A program made the position numbers and the translations under genes. Under the pieces are notes generated by a model. The model was given only the letters and a program-made list of their open reading frames with translations. It was not told where the DNA came from and did not search any database. 64,000 nucleotides of DNA from Caldinitratiruptor microaerophilus (GTDB lineage: Bacteria; Bacillota; Sulfobacillia; Symbiobacteriales; ZC4RG38), in contig NZ_AP025628.1 in the NCBI RefSeq assembly GCF_025999835.1, positions 2,232,001 through 2,296,000 on the forward strand, written 5' to 3'. This document shows, piece by piece, positions 24,283-32,587 of the stretch (positions are counted from its first letter, which is position 1; each line of letters opens with the position of its first letter).

Positions 24283-24972
24283 GTGGGGACCATCCGGGTC
24301 TGTCTGGTGGACGACCACACGCTGGTGCGGCGGGGTATCGCCGCGCTGCTGGCCGGCGATCCGGAGATCGAGGTCGTGGGCGAGGCGAGCGACGGTCTGG
24401 AGGCGATCGAGCTCACGCGGGCGCTCCGGCCGGACGTCGTCCTCATGGACATCCGCATGCCCGGGTGCGACGGCCTGCGCGCGACCCGGATCATCAAGCA
24501 GGAGATGCCCTCCGTGCGGATCGTCGTGCTCACCGTTTCCGAAGACGACGAGGACCTCTTCGAGGCGGTGAAGGCAGGAGCCCAGGGTTACCTCCTCAAG
24601 CGCATGGAGCCCCGGGACCTCTGCGCCATGGTGCACAGCGCCTACCGGGGCGAGGCCCCGATCGCACCGGCCATGGCGGCGCGGATCATCCAGGAGATCA
24701 GCGGAGGCCCGCGCCCGGACGTCCGGGAGCGTGACGAGGAGGTGCTCTCTCCCCGGGAGCAGGAGGTGCTGGCGCTGGTCGCCCAGGGTCTCGCCAACAA
24801 GGAGGTGGCCGCCCGGCTGGGGATCAGCGAGTACACGGTTCGCAACCACCTCCGCAGTGTCCTGGAGAAGCTGCACCTGCGGAATCGGGTGGAGGCGGCC
24901 GCCTACGCTCTCCAGCGCGGTCTGGCAGCGCCACCTGCCGACCCCGGGCCGCGGGGGCCCGGACCGGTCTAG
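24283..24972 (+). CDS. NarL-family response regulator
   Basis: A 229-residue regulator. Receiver domain with VCLVDDHTLVRRG and phospho-Asp56 (VLMDIRMPG), then a LuxR-type helix-turn-helix (LSPREQEVLALVAQGLANKEVAARLGISEYTVRNHL, split here at the conserved ANKEVAAR). The GTG at 24283 has GGGAGG upstream. It forms a two-gene unit with the kinase before it and a terminator follows. It is the likely regulator of the ferredoxin/NrfD genes downstream, by position only. Confidence 0.94.
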   Translation: MGTIRVCLVDDHTLVRRGIAALLAGDPEIEVVGEASDGLEAIELTRALRPDVVLMDIRMPGCDGLRATRIIKQEMPSVRIVVLTVSEDDEDLFEAVKAGAQGYLLKRMEPRDLCAMVHSAYRGEAPIAPAMAARIIQEISGGPRPDVRERDEEVLSPREQEVLALVAQGLANKEVAARLGISEYTVRNHLRSVLEKLHLRNRVEAAAYALQRGLAAPPADPGPRGPGPV

Positions 24973-25010
24973 GGCTAGCGTGGTTCATCTGTACCATTCC
25001 AGGGCGTTCA

Positions 25011-25047
25011 GGGGGTCATCTGAACCAGGATGGCCCCCTTCACTTTT
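25011..25047 (+). terminator. terminator after the second two-component pair
   Basis: GGGGGTCATC (25011-25020) pairs with GATGGCCCCC (25029-25038) with one G-T wobble, followed by TTCACTTTTG. Confidence 0.7.
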
Positions 25048-25158
25048 GCCCCGGCAAGATCGCCCACCCCGGGAATGGGCCCCGTGCCTGCCCCCCGGTA
25101 GAAAGGAAGTGAGCCGGCCCGGGGGCCGAGCTTCAGGAGACGGAGGAGGTATCGTCCC

Positions 25159-25617
25159 GTGCGAAACGTGGCCGCTTTCCTGGCGGCGTTCGGCGTGGTG
25201 ATGGGGACAGCGGCCGGGGCATTCGCCCTGACCCAGAACCGGGTCCAGGCGTCCCCCGGGTCCGCCGCCCCGCTGCTGCCGCCGGGTCCCCCGACGGAGC
25301 GGCAATTCACCGTCACCATGGTGATGTTCGGGGGCGAGGAGAACGAGGTGCACCGGTGGACGCCTGGCACGCTGGTGGCGCGGGTCGGTGACCCGATCAC
25401 CCTCCGCGTGCTGAACGCGGACGTCGACTGCGCCAAGTACCCGCACGGTTTCGCCCTGACCGCCTTCGGCATCGACGTCCCGGCGATCCAGGTGGGGGAG
25501 GAGAAGACGTTCACGTTCACCCCCGACAAGCCCGGCGTCTTCGAGTTCAAGTGTTCCAACAAGGATTGCGGAAAGGACCACGACCGGCAGACGGGTCAGC
25601 TCCTCGTCCTGCCGTAG
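25159..25617 (+). CDS. exported cupredoxin with CuA-like Cys-x4-Cys-x3-His site
   Basis: A 152-residue protein with an N-terminal signal/anchor (VAAFLAAFGVVMGTAAGAFAL) and a cupredoxin domain from about residue 48. Candidate ligands are His96 (YPHGFAL), Cys132, Cys137 and His141 in KCSNKDCGKDH, then Gln144. A CuA centre has C-x3-C-x3-H-x2-M; here the loop is one residue longer and Gln stands for Met. It could therefore be a modified CuA or a different copper site. The GTG start at 25159 has GGAGG upstream. First gene of the ferredoxin/NrfD cluster. Confidence 0.8.
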   Translation: MRNVAAFLAAFGVVMGTAAGAFALTQNRVQASPGSAAPLLPPGPPTERQFTVTMVMFGGEENEVHRWTPGTLVARVGDPITLRVLNADVDCAKYPHGFALTAFGIDVPAIQVGEEKTFTFTPDKPGVFEFKCSNKDCGKDHDRQTGQLLVLP

Positions 25618-25631
25618 GGGGCGTCGCTGTC

Positions 25632-26591
25632 ATGACGGACGTATCCCGGCGCCGGTTCCTGGGCCGTCTGGCTGCAGCAGGGGCAGGCGTGGCCGCCAGC
25701 ACCCTGTTGCCCAAGGTGGACCTGGCCGCACACGAAGCGGCCGGCGTCGCCACGTCCCCGATCGGGCTCTCGGGCGAGGGGTTCGCCTTCACCGCCGACG
25801 CGTCGAACACCGGCCGCCTCATCCGCTGGGGGGCGGGGGTGGCCCAGGCCGCGGAGACAGGCAACCCGCCCGAGGCGGGAAACACCCACAACCATCGGGG
25901 CTTTCCGTACCACGTGCCGGCGACCAAGCAGTGGGTGATGGTCATCGACCTCGCTCGCTGCAACGGGTGCGGCGACTGCCAGGTGGCGTGTGGCGCGTTC
26001 CACCGCGTGCCACCGGGGCAAGAGTGGATCAAGATCTTCAAGCTCAAGGACAGCGAGGACGGCACCCCGTACTGGTTCCCCCGGGTGTGCATGCAGTGCG
26101 ACAACCCGCCGTGCGTGAAGGTGTGCCCGGTGGGCGCGACCTTCAAGCGGGAGGACGGCATCGTCCTGATCGACCAGGACCGGTGCATCGGGTGCCGTTT
26201 CTGCCTCGCCGCCTGCCCGTACTCGGCCCGGTACTTCAACTGGGGCGAGCCGCCGGAGTCGCCTGAGGAGAAGGCCGAGCCGTACAACATCGAGATGAAC
26301 ACCCCGCACCGCCGGGGCGTCGCCGAGAAGTGCCTGTTCTGCCCGACGCTGACCCGGCAGGGCAAGCTCCCCGCCTGCGCCGCCGCCTGCCCGATGGACG
26401 CGATCTACTTCGGCGATCGGAACGAGGACGCCGTGACGAACCGGATCGGGGAGACCCTGAAGCTCTCCGAGATCCTGGAGCAGGGCGCTTACCGGTACCA
26501 GGAGGAACTCGGCACCGAGCCGCGGGTGTACTACCTGCCGCCGCGGGGCCGCCGCTACCCGCCGCCGGCCGAGTCCCCGGCCCGGGTCTGA
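25632..26591 (+). CDS. Tat-exported four-cluster ferredoxin (NrfC/DmsB/HybA-like)
   Basis: A 319-residue electron-transfer subunit. A twin-arginine signal (SRRRFLGRLAAAGAG) begins at residue 5. Four [4Fe-4S] motifs follow in the standard order: CNGCGDCQVAC, CMQCDNPPCVKVCP, CIGCRFCLAACP, and CLFC-x11-CAAACP. All 16 cysteines are present. Such proteins link a periplasmic active site to an NrfD-type quinol-interacting membrane subunit, which is the next gene. The ATG at 25632 is 15 bases after the cupredoxin stop. No catalytic molybdopterin subunit is present in this cluster. Confidence 0.95.
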   Translation: MTDVSRRRFLGRLAAAGAGVAASTLLPKVDLAAHEAAGVATSPIGLSGEGFAFTADASNTGRLIRWGAGVAQAAETGNPPEAGNTHNHRGFPYHVPATKQWVMVIDLARCNGCGDCQVACGAFHRVPPGQEWIKIFKLKDSEDGTPYWFPRVCMQCDNPPCVKVCPVGATFKREDGIVLIDQDRCIGCRFCLAACPYSARYFNWGEPPESPEEKAEPYNIEMNTPHRRGVAEKCLFCPTLTRQGKLPACAAACPMDAIYFGDRNEDAVTNRIGETLKLSEILEQGAYRYQEELGTEPRVYYLPPRGRRYPPPAESPARV

Positions 26592-26617
26592 CGCCGGCCA
26601 CGTGAGGAGGGCACGGC

Positions 26618-28006
26618 ATGAAGGAAGGCACCGTGCGTTTCGACGCTGCCGGAGCGACCGTGCAGCTGCCTGTCGGAACCCGGCCGGCTCCGGAGCCCGA
26701 GGAGGCCGGCGTCCCGGAGCTGCTGCTCCCGGTGGTGCGGAGCGGCACCGGCTTCTACGTCCTGCTGGGCGTGCTCGTCGGGACCATCGTCTGGGGCCTC
26801 GTCGCATACCTCAACCAGCTCAAGTACGGCCTGATCGTCACCGGCCTGCGGAGCTACTTCTCGTGGGGGCTCTACATCACCAACTTCGTGTTCTTCATCG
26901 GCGTGAGCCACGCCGGAACCCTCATCTCCGCCATCCTGCGGGTGACCGGGGCCGACTGGCGACGGCCGATCACCCGGATGGCCGAGGTCATCACGGGCGT
27001 GGCGCTCCTCGTGGGCGCCCCCATGGTGATCATCGACCTGGGCCGGCCCGAACGCCTCTTCAACCTCTTCCTCCACGGCCGGCTGCAGTCGCCGCTCCTG
27101 TGGGACGTCATCTCCGTGACGACCTACCTGTTCGGCAGCCTGGTCTACCTGTACTTGCCGATGATCCCGGACCTGGCTGCCCTCTACCCGCACCTGGAGA
27201 CCCGGCGCCCCATCCTGGCGCGCGTCTACCGGGCCCTGTCCCTGGGCTGGCGGGACACGCCCGAGCAGCACCGGCTCCTCGAGAAGACCATCTCCGTGAT
27301 GGCCATCGTGATCATGCCGGTCGCCGTGAGCGTCCACACCGTCGTCTCCTACATCTTCAGCATGACGATGCGCGAGGGCTGGCACTCGTCTATCTTCGGC
27401 CCGTACTTCGTGATCGGCGCGATCTACTCGGGGATCGCCGCGATCATCGTCGCCATGTGGATCTTCCGCCGGGTGTACCGGCTCGAGCGGTACATCACGG
27501 AGATCCACTTCCGAAAGCTCGGCTACCTGCTCCTCGCCGTCGGCCTGGTCTACTTCTACACCACGTTCAGCGAGTACCTGACCATGTTCTACACCGGCAA
27601 GGGTCCTGAACGGCGGCTGGTCACCGACCTGTTCGTCGGCCGCTTCGCCGGGGTGTTCTGGACCGGGATGGCCCTCACCTTCGTGCCGGTGGTGGTCGCG
27701 GCCTTCGCCCGCTGGACGGGGGTGACGGGGCTCGTGCTGGGGTCGTTCGTGGCCAACGTCGGCATGTGGCTCAAGCGCTACATCATCATCACCCCGACGC
27801 TCGCCAACCCGTTCATGCCCATCCAGAACGTCCCCGCCGACTACGCCGTGTACCGCCCCACCTGGGTGGAGTGGTCGATCACCGCCGCCGCCGTGGCCAC
27901 CTTCGTCCTGCTCTACGTCCTGTTCTCCAAGCTCTTCCCGATCGTGTCGATGTGGGAGACTCGGGATCTCGTGGCCGATTCGCACGCAAAGGGGGTGCGA
28001 GGATGA
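26618..28006 (+). CDS. NrfD/PsrC-family quinone-interacting membrane subunit
   Basis: A 462-residue polytopic protein with about ten helices, from GFYVLLGVLVGTIVWGLVAYL near residue 45 to ITAAAVATFVLLYVLFSKLF near the end. The segment YFSWGLYITNFVFFIGVSHAGTLIS carries the NrfD signature, and VVSYIFSMTMREGWHSSIFGPYFV is also characteristic. The family exchanges electrons between quinones and a four-cluster ferredoxin without haem. It follows the ferredoxin by 26 bases and overlaps the next gene (ATGA). Confidence 0.95.
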   Translation: MKEGTVRFDAAGATVQLPVGTRPAPEPEEAGVPELLLPVVRSGTGFYVLLGVLVGTIVWGLVAYLNQLKYGLIVTGLRSYFSWGLYITNFVFFIGVSHAGTLISAILRVTGADWRRPITRMAEVITGVALLVGAPMVIIDLGRPERLFNLFLHGRLQSPLLWDVISVTTYLFGSLVYLYLPMIPDLAALYPHLETRRPILARVYRALSLGWRDTPEQHRLLEKTISVMAIVIMPVAVSVHTVVSYIFSMTMREGWHSSIFGPYFVIGAIYSGIAAIIVAMWIFRRVYRLERYITEIHFRKLGYLLLAVGLVYFYTTFSEYLTMFYTGKGPERRLVTDLFVGRFAGVFWTGMALTFVPVVVAAFARWTGVTGLVLGSFVANVGMWLKRYIIITPTLANPFMPIQNVPADYAVYRPTWVEWSITAAAVATFVLLYVLFSKLFPIVSMWETRDLVADSHAKGVRG

Positions 28007-28662
28007 AGCGGCCAGTGGGCCTTTCTCTCGCAGTTGCAGTCGTCCTCCTCACCCTGGTCGGGCTGGGCGGGGTGGCGCTCGCGCACGGCGGCGAGGCGCA
28101 CGAAGGGGAGGAATCCACCAGCCCGGCCGCTCCGCCGGCCGGGGCAGAGGTGGCCCCGACGGTCTCTCAGACCCCGCAGCTCACGCTCACCCTCTCGCGT
28201 GACGCGAAGGGCACAGGGGTGGCGGAAGCCCGCCTGACCGACGCGATGGGCATGCCCGTGCAGGGCGCGAAGGTCCGCTTCGTCCGCAAGACCACGTTCG
28301 GCGAGCTGGACCTGGGCCCGGCGACCACGGACGGGGCCGGGGTCGCCCGGATGGCGCTGCCGGTGGCTCCCGGCCAGGAGGTGGCCGTGACCGCACAGTT
28401 CGCAGGCGGGGCAGGCCTCGCGGCGGCGAGCGCCGGCGCCACCCTCTCGATCCCCGCCGAACCCGTGCCGGCACGGCCCGGCGGGCTCACCACCCGTTAT
28501 CCGAACCCGTGGTTCGTCGCCATCCTGGCGACGGTCGTCGGGGGCGTGTGGTTCACGTACGGCTGGGTCTTCTGGACGCTCGGGCGCATCCGCCGGCTGG
28601 GCCGGGTGGTGCCCGAGGGCCGGCATCCTGGCCTGGCCGCGCAGGAAGCCACCGCGGACTGA
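28003..28662 (+). CDS. membrane-anchored beta-domain protein of the NrfD cluster
   Basis: A 219-residue exported protein. It has a signal sequence ending near ALAHGGEAHEG, a transthyretin/Ig-like beta domain (about 50-145, EARLTDAMGMPVQGAKVRF), a Pro-rich linker and one C-terminal transmembrane helix (WFVAILATVVGGVWFTYGWVFW). It shares layout and the LTDxxGxPVxGAxxR motif with the protein encoded at 32588-33163 in the ccm operon, so the two are probably paralogous. Translationally coupled to the NrfD gene. No catalytic residues seen. Confidence 0.7.
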   Translation: MKRPVGLSLAVAVVLLTLVGLGGVALAHGGEAHEGEESTSPAAPPAGAEVAPTVSQTPQLTLTLSRDAKGTGVAEARLTDAMGMPVQGAKVRFVRKTTFGELDLGPATTDGAGVARMALPVAPGQEVAVTAQFAGGAGLAAASAGATLSIPAEPVPARPGGLTTRYPNPWFVAILATVVGGVWFTYGWVFWTLGRIRRLGRVVPEGRHPGLAAQEATAD

Positions 28663-28717
28663 GGCATCACCCGCTGCCCTCGGGTGGCGAATCACATCCT
28701 GAGAGGAGGCCGTACCC

Positions 28718-29152
28718 ATGAGGAAGCTCGCCCTGGGTCTCGCCGTGGCCGCACTGACCGTCCTCACAGCTGTGCCCGCCCTGGCCCACCTGGAAAGCTC
28801 CAAGATCACCGCGACCTTCCTGGGCAAGGAGTTCGACGAGCCGGTCTACTACCACACCGAGTCCTTCCGAACCTACGTGCACGGCGAAGACCTGGTCGGC
28901 ATCCTGGGCGGCTCCATGGCCTACGACGCCGCCACGAAGCAGGTGACGGTCAAAAAGGGTGATACCGTCATCGTCATGACCGTCGGCGACCACAAGACGG
29001 CCACCGTCAACGGGCAGCCGGTGGCCATCGACGCCGGCCCGCGCGACCGGGAGGGGGAGATCCTGCTGCCCATCCGCTTCCTCGCCGAGAAGCTCGGCTA
29101 CAAGGTCGCCTGGCACGGCGACCGCCAGCACGTGGAGGTCTCAACGCCGTAG
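28718..29152 (+). CDS. exported copper-amine-oxidase N-terminal-like (PF07833) stalk domain protein
   Basis: A 144-residue protein with a signal peptide (LALGLAVAALTVLTAVPALA) and a copper amine oxidase N-terminal-like domain: VGILGGSMAYDAATKQVTVKKGDTVIVMTVG ... PVAIDAG ... LLPIRFLAEKLGYKVAWHGDRQHVEV, split across the domain. In Gram-positive bacteria this domain is a common extracellular module with no oxidase activity. The ATG at 28718 follows GAGAGGAGG. It is the last gene of the ferredoxin/NrfD cluster, followed by a terminator. Confidence 0.82.
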   Translation: MRKLALGLAVAALTVLTAVPALAHLESSKITATFLGKEFDEPVYYHTESFRTYVHGEDLVGILGGSMAYDAATKQVTVKKGDTVIVMTVGDHKTATVNGQPVAIDAGPRDREGEILLPIRFLAEKLGYKVAWHGDRQHVEVSTP

Positions 29153-29167
29153 CACGCGTATGAAGCC

Positions 29168-29213
29168 GCCGGCCACCCTTCCCCGCGACGGAAGGGTGGC
29201 CGGCCTTGCTTTG
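29168..29213 (+). terminator. terminator of the ferredoxin/NrfD cluster
   Basis: A 15-bp stem, GCCGGCCACCCTTCC (29168-29182) with GGAAGGGTGGCCGGC (29190-29204), then CTTGCTTTG. It separates the cluster from the convergent third two-component pair. Confidence 0.85.
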
Positions 29214-29235
29214 ATGCGGGCGGCTGGTGGGTAAG

Positions 29236-29916
29236 CTACGCTCCGGCCGCGCCTTCCGGCGGGTCGATCAGCCCCTCCCGCTGCGCGTACGTCGCTGCCT
29301 GGACCCGGTTCTGGAGGTGCAGCTTCTCCAGGATGTTGCGCAGATGGATCTTGACGGTGTTCTCGGTGATGTAGAGGGCCCGGGCGATCTCCCGGTTCGT
29401 GAGCCCCTTGCCCACCAGGTTGAGGACCTCGCGCTCCCGGGCAGTGAGGGCCGCGAGTCCCTGGCGGGGCGCCCCCGCGGGCGGCTCGGGGGCCGACGCC
29501 ACCTCCGACAGGATCCGGCCCGCGACGCGGCTCGAGATCGGCGCGTAGCCCCGGTACACCTCCCGGATCGAGTCGAAGAGCCGCTCCGCAGGCAGGTTCT
29601 TGAGGAGGTACCCCTGCGCCCCGTGCTTGATCGCCTGGAACAGGTCCTGGTTGTCCTCGGAGACGGTGAGCATCAGGACCTTCGTGCTCGGCATCTCCGC
29701 CTTGATGATCCCCGTCGCGGTGATGCCATCCCCGCCGGGCATCTGGATGTCCATGAGGATGACGTCGGGCATCAGTTCCCGCGCCTTCTCGATGGCCTCC
29801 TGGCCGCTGGCGGCCTCTCCCACGACCTCCAGGTCGGGCTGGGTGCGAAGGAGACTGGCGATCCCCTGGCGCACGAGCTGGTGGTCATCCACGAGCAGGA
29901 TCCGTATGGGCTCCAA
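29236..29916 (-). CDS. NarL-family response regulator
   Basis: A 226-residue regulator with receiver ILLVDDHQLVRQG, phospho-Asp56 (VILMDIQMPG) and LuxR helix-turn-helix (LTAREREVLNLVGKG, ITENTVKIHLRNILEKL). The TTG at 29916 follows GGAGAGGGGG and overlaps the 3' end of the sensor kinase by 32 bases, so the two are coupled. It is closely similar to the regulators at 1429 and 24283. Confidence 0.93.
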   Translation of the reverse strand: MEPIRILLVDDHQLVRQGIASLLRTQPDLEVVGEAASGQEAIEKARELMPDVILMDIQMPGGDGITATGIIKAEMPSTKVLMLTVSEDNQDLFQAIKHGAQGYLLKNLPAERLFDSIREVYRGYAPISSRVAGRILSEVASAPEPPAGAPRQGLAALTAREREVLNLVGKGLTNREIARALYITENTVKIHLRNILEKLHLQNRVQAATYAQREGLIDPPEGAAGA

Positions 29917-31711
29917 CGTTCTGCCCCCTCTCCGGCGTCGCCGGGCCGGAGGGTCCGGCCAGCGGAAGCCGTACCCGGACCTCGCTTCCGGCACCGGGCT
30001 CGCTCTCGACGGTCAGCTCGCCCCCCGCCTTCTCCGCCCGCTCGCGCATGATGCCGAGCCCGAAGTGCCCCGCAGCCTGGACGGCGGCGGGATCGAAGCC
30101 GATCCCGTCGTCCCGCACGGTGACGTGGAGGCCGGAAAGCTGCACGTCGAACCGCACCAGGACACGCCGCGCCCGCGCGTGCTTGACCACGTTGTGGAGT
30201 GCCTCCTGCACGATCCGGATGAGGTGGGCCTCGGAGGCCGGCGGGAGGGGCGGAAGCGCGGCCGGCGGCAGGACCAGCTCGACGTCCAGGTGGTGCGCCT
30301 GTGCGAACTCGTGCAGGTACTCGGCCAGGTATCCGCCCAGGTCCGTCCCCTCGGGCAGGCGCTGCTTGAGGTTGAGGATCGCCTGGCGGACGTCCGCGTA
30401 GGCTGCGGCGCAGGCGGCCTTCAGGCGCTCGAGTTCGCCCGCCAGGTCCGGAACGGGGCCGGACCGCGCGAGGAGCGACAGCGCCTCGAGCCGCAGGTGC
30501 AGGAACGTGAGGGACTGGGCCAGACCGTCGTGGATCTCCCGGGCCAGCCGGTCCCGCTCCTCCAGCATCGCCACCTTCTCGGCCTCACGGTACAGGCGGG
30601 TGTTCTCGAGGGCGATCCCGAGCTGACCTGCCACGTTCTCGAGGAACCGGACCTCTTCGTCCGTGAAGGCGTGCGGCTGCCGGTAGCCCACCAGGAGCGC
30701 CCCGGTGACCTCCCCACGCGCCCCGACGGGAACCGCCAGGCAGGCCACCAGTCCCTCGACCTGGAGCAGCGGGTAGGAGTCGGGATACTCCGTCAGGTCT
30801 TCCGGGAACCGCTCGGTCCGGAGCGGCCGGCCGGAACTGACCACCCGGCCGAGGGCGCCCTGACCCAGCCGCAGCCGGATCCCGGCCACCCGCTCCGGGT
30901 CCCGTGACCCGCTCATGGCCTGGCAGCGCACCTCCCGCTGGACCGGGTCCAGGACTCCGTAGACGGCCACGTCCGCCTGGAGCATGTCCCGGACCCGGGC
31001 CAGGGGCACTTCAAGATTCCGCTCCGCATCCAGGAGCGACGAAAGGCTCCGGCTGATCTCGTACAGCGCCTCCGCCTGGCGCCGCCGCCGCTCCGTCTCC
31101 GCGAGGAGCCGGGCCACCTCCGCCTCCAGTGTCCGCTTCTCGCTGAGGTCACGCAGCACCACGGCCACCTGCACCACCTGCCCGGACTCTCCCGGGACGG
31201 GCGAGAAGCTGGCCGTCACCGGGAGGAGCCGCCCGGTGCCGGTGGCGACGGTCGCCTCCAGATAGGGGATTGCCCGGCCGGTGCGGACGACCTCCGTCAC
31301 CGGACACTGTTCGGGGCCGACGGGACTCCCATCGGGAGTACGGCACAGCTCCTCCCACAGGTGGACGCTGGTCAGGTCCGATTCGCTCCGCCCGGTGAGC
31401 CGCTCGGCGGCGGGGTTCGCCCGGAGGATCCGGCCCTGCGCGTCGGTCAGGAGGATGGCGTCCGAACTGTGCGCGAAGATCGCGTTCAGCTTCTGCTGCT
31501 GCTGGGCCAGGCGGTCGCTCATCCGGCCGATCCAGCCGATGACCACGTGGGTGAACGCCCCGGCACCCAGCACCAGGAAGGCACTGGCGATGAGCGTGCT
31601 CACCAGCGGAGAGGTCACTCGGTCCAGATACGTGTGGCGGACGCCCTCCACGAGAAAGATGCCGAGGACAGCGCTGCTGCCGACAAGCCAGCGAAGCTGG
31701 GCGAGGTTCAC
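29885..31711 (-). CDS. membrane sensor histidine kinase with PAS and GAF domains (NarX-type)
   Basis: A 608-residue kinase. Two N-terminal transmembrane helices (about 5-20 and 35-62, SPLVSTLIASAFLVLGAGAF), PAS (about 75-195, with a Cys pair in WEELCRTPDGSPVGPEQCP), GAF (about 215-375), HisKA_3 with His near 393 (AREIHDGLAQSL), then HATPase_c (DDGIGFDPA, HFGLGIMRERAEKAGG). The very short loop between the two helices suggests sensing in the membrane or through PAS/GAF. The start is the GTG at 31711. Convergent with the ferredoxin/NrfD cluster. Confidence 0.92.
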   Translation of the reverse strand: MNLAQLRWLVGSSAVLGIFLVEGVRHTYLDRVTSPLVSTLIASAFLVLGAGAFTHVVIGWIGRMSDRLAQQQQKLNAIFAHSSDAILLTDAQGRILRANPAAERLTGRSESDLTSVHLWEELCRTPDGSPVGPEQCPVTEVVRTGRAIPYLEATVATGTGRLLPVTASFSPVPGESGQVVQVAVVLRDLSEKRTLEAEVARLLAETERRRRQAEALYEISRSLSSLLDAERNLEVPLARVRDMLQADVAVYGVLDPVQREVRCQAMSGSRDPERVAGIRLRLGQGALGRVVSSGRPLRTERFPEDLTEYPDSYPLLQVEGLVACLAVPVGARGEVTGALLVGYRQPHAFTDEEVRFLENVAGQLGIALENTRLYREAEKVAMLEERDRLAREIHDGLAQSLTFLHLRLEALSLLARSGPVPDLAGELERLKAACAAAYADVRQAILNLKQRLPEGTDLGGYLAEYLHEFAQAHHLDVELVLPPAALPPLPPASEAHLIRIVQEALHNVVKHARARRVLVRFDVQLSGLHVTVRDDGIGFDPAAVQAAGHFGLGIMRERAEKAGGELTVESEPGAGSEVRVRLPLAGPSGPATPERGQNVGAHTDPARG

Positions 31712-31774
31712 GGGACTTCCCTCCCCGGCCGGTGTGCTACCCCCTCCCCGTACTATGATTGTCGCGCAACCTCG

Positions 31775-32557
31775 TCACAGAAACCAGTAAAGAATGGTGT
31801 CATTCAGGCCGAACAGGAGAAAGACCACCCCCGCCCCGACCCGCAGCCACCGGTCCCACGCACGCACGCGGCGGTGCCAGTCCGAGACGAGCCCCATTCC
31901 GAGGGCGACAAACGCGGCGAACACGAGGAGCGGTAGCGCCGTCCCCACCGCGAACACGGGCGGCAGGGCGATCCCGCCGGGGGTCCGCAGCCCCAGCGGC
32001 ACCAGGAGGCCGAAGAAGACGAGCGCCATGGTCGGGCAGAAGGCAAGGGAATACGTTGCCCCCAGGGCGAAGGAACCCGCGGCCCCCCGGTCCCTGCCCG
32101 TGGCGGCGAACCACGCGTCGAACCGTTCCGCCAGCCGGCCGCCGGCGGTGAAACGCAACCGCACCAGCCCGAGAAGGTGCAGGCCGAAGAGCACCATGAA
32201 GGGGCCGAAGAGCTTGCGCAGCACCGCCATGGCAGCCGTCGGCAGCCGCAGGCCGAGCAGGATGGCGGCGCTCCCCAGGAGCGTGTACACGGCGACCTTG
32301 CCCAGCACGTAGGACCACGCCGTGGACCAGAGGACACGGCGGCCGCCACCGGCCCGGCTCGACAGGTAGGCGATGGCGCCGGCGTTCGCGCTCATCTGGC
32401 ACGGCGCCAGGCTACCCAGGACGCCGAAGAGAAAGGCGGACAGGATCGGGATGTTGAGGCGCATGGCCAGGAGCCCGACCGGGTCGCTGAGTCGGGCTTC
32501 GACCTGACTCAGGGCGGTGTACCACTGCCAGCTGACTTCTCGCAGGGACTCGAGCAA
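31775..32557 (-). CDS. CcdA/DsbD-like membrane thiol transporter
   Basis: A 260-residue protein with about six helices after a 35-residue N-terminal extension. It has two buried cysteines in the pattern of the CcdA/DsbD family: GSLAPCQMSANAGAIAYL and SLAFCPTMALVFFGLL. The family passes reducing equivalents across the membrane to keep apocytochrome and CcmH/TlpA thiols reduced. It is the last gene of the ccm operon, 30 bases after the beta-domain gene. The TTG start at 32557 has a G-rich site upstream. A TauE/HupE-type transporter is a weaker alternative. Confidence 0.8.
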   Translation of the reverse strand: MLESLREVSWQWYTALSQVEARLSDPVGLLAMRLNIPILSAFLFGVLGSLAPCQMSANAGAIAYLSSRAGGGRRVLWSTAWSYVLGKVAVYTLLGSAAILLGLRLPTAAMAVLRKLFGPFMVLFGLHLLGLVRLRFTAGGRLAERFDAWFAATGRDRGAAGSFALGATYSLAFCPTMALVFFGLLVPLGLRTPGGIALPPVFAVGTALPLLVFAAFVALGMGLVSDWHRRVRAWDRWLRVGAGVVFLLFGLNDTILYWFL

Positions 32558-32587
32558 GGTTTCGGAACCCCCCCGGCTTTCAGTGCT

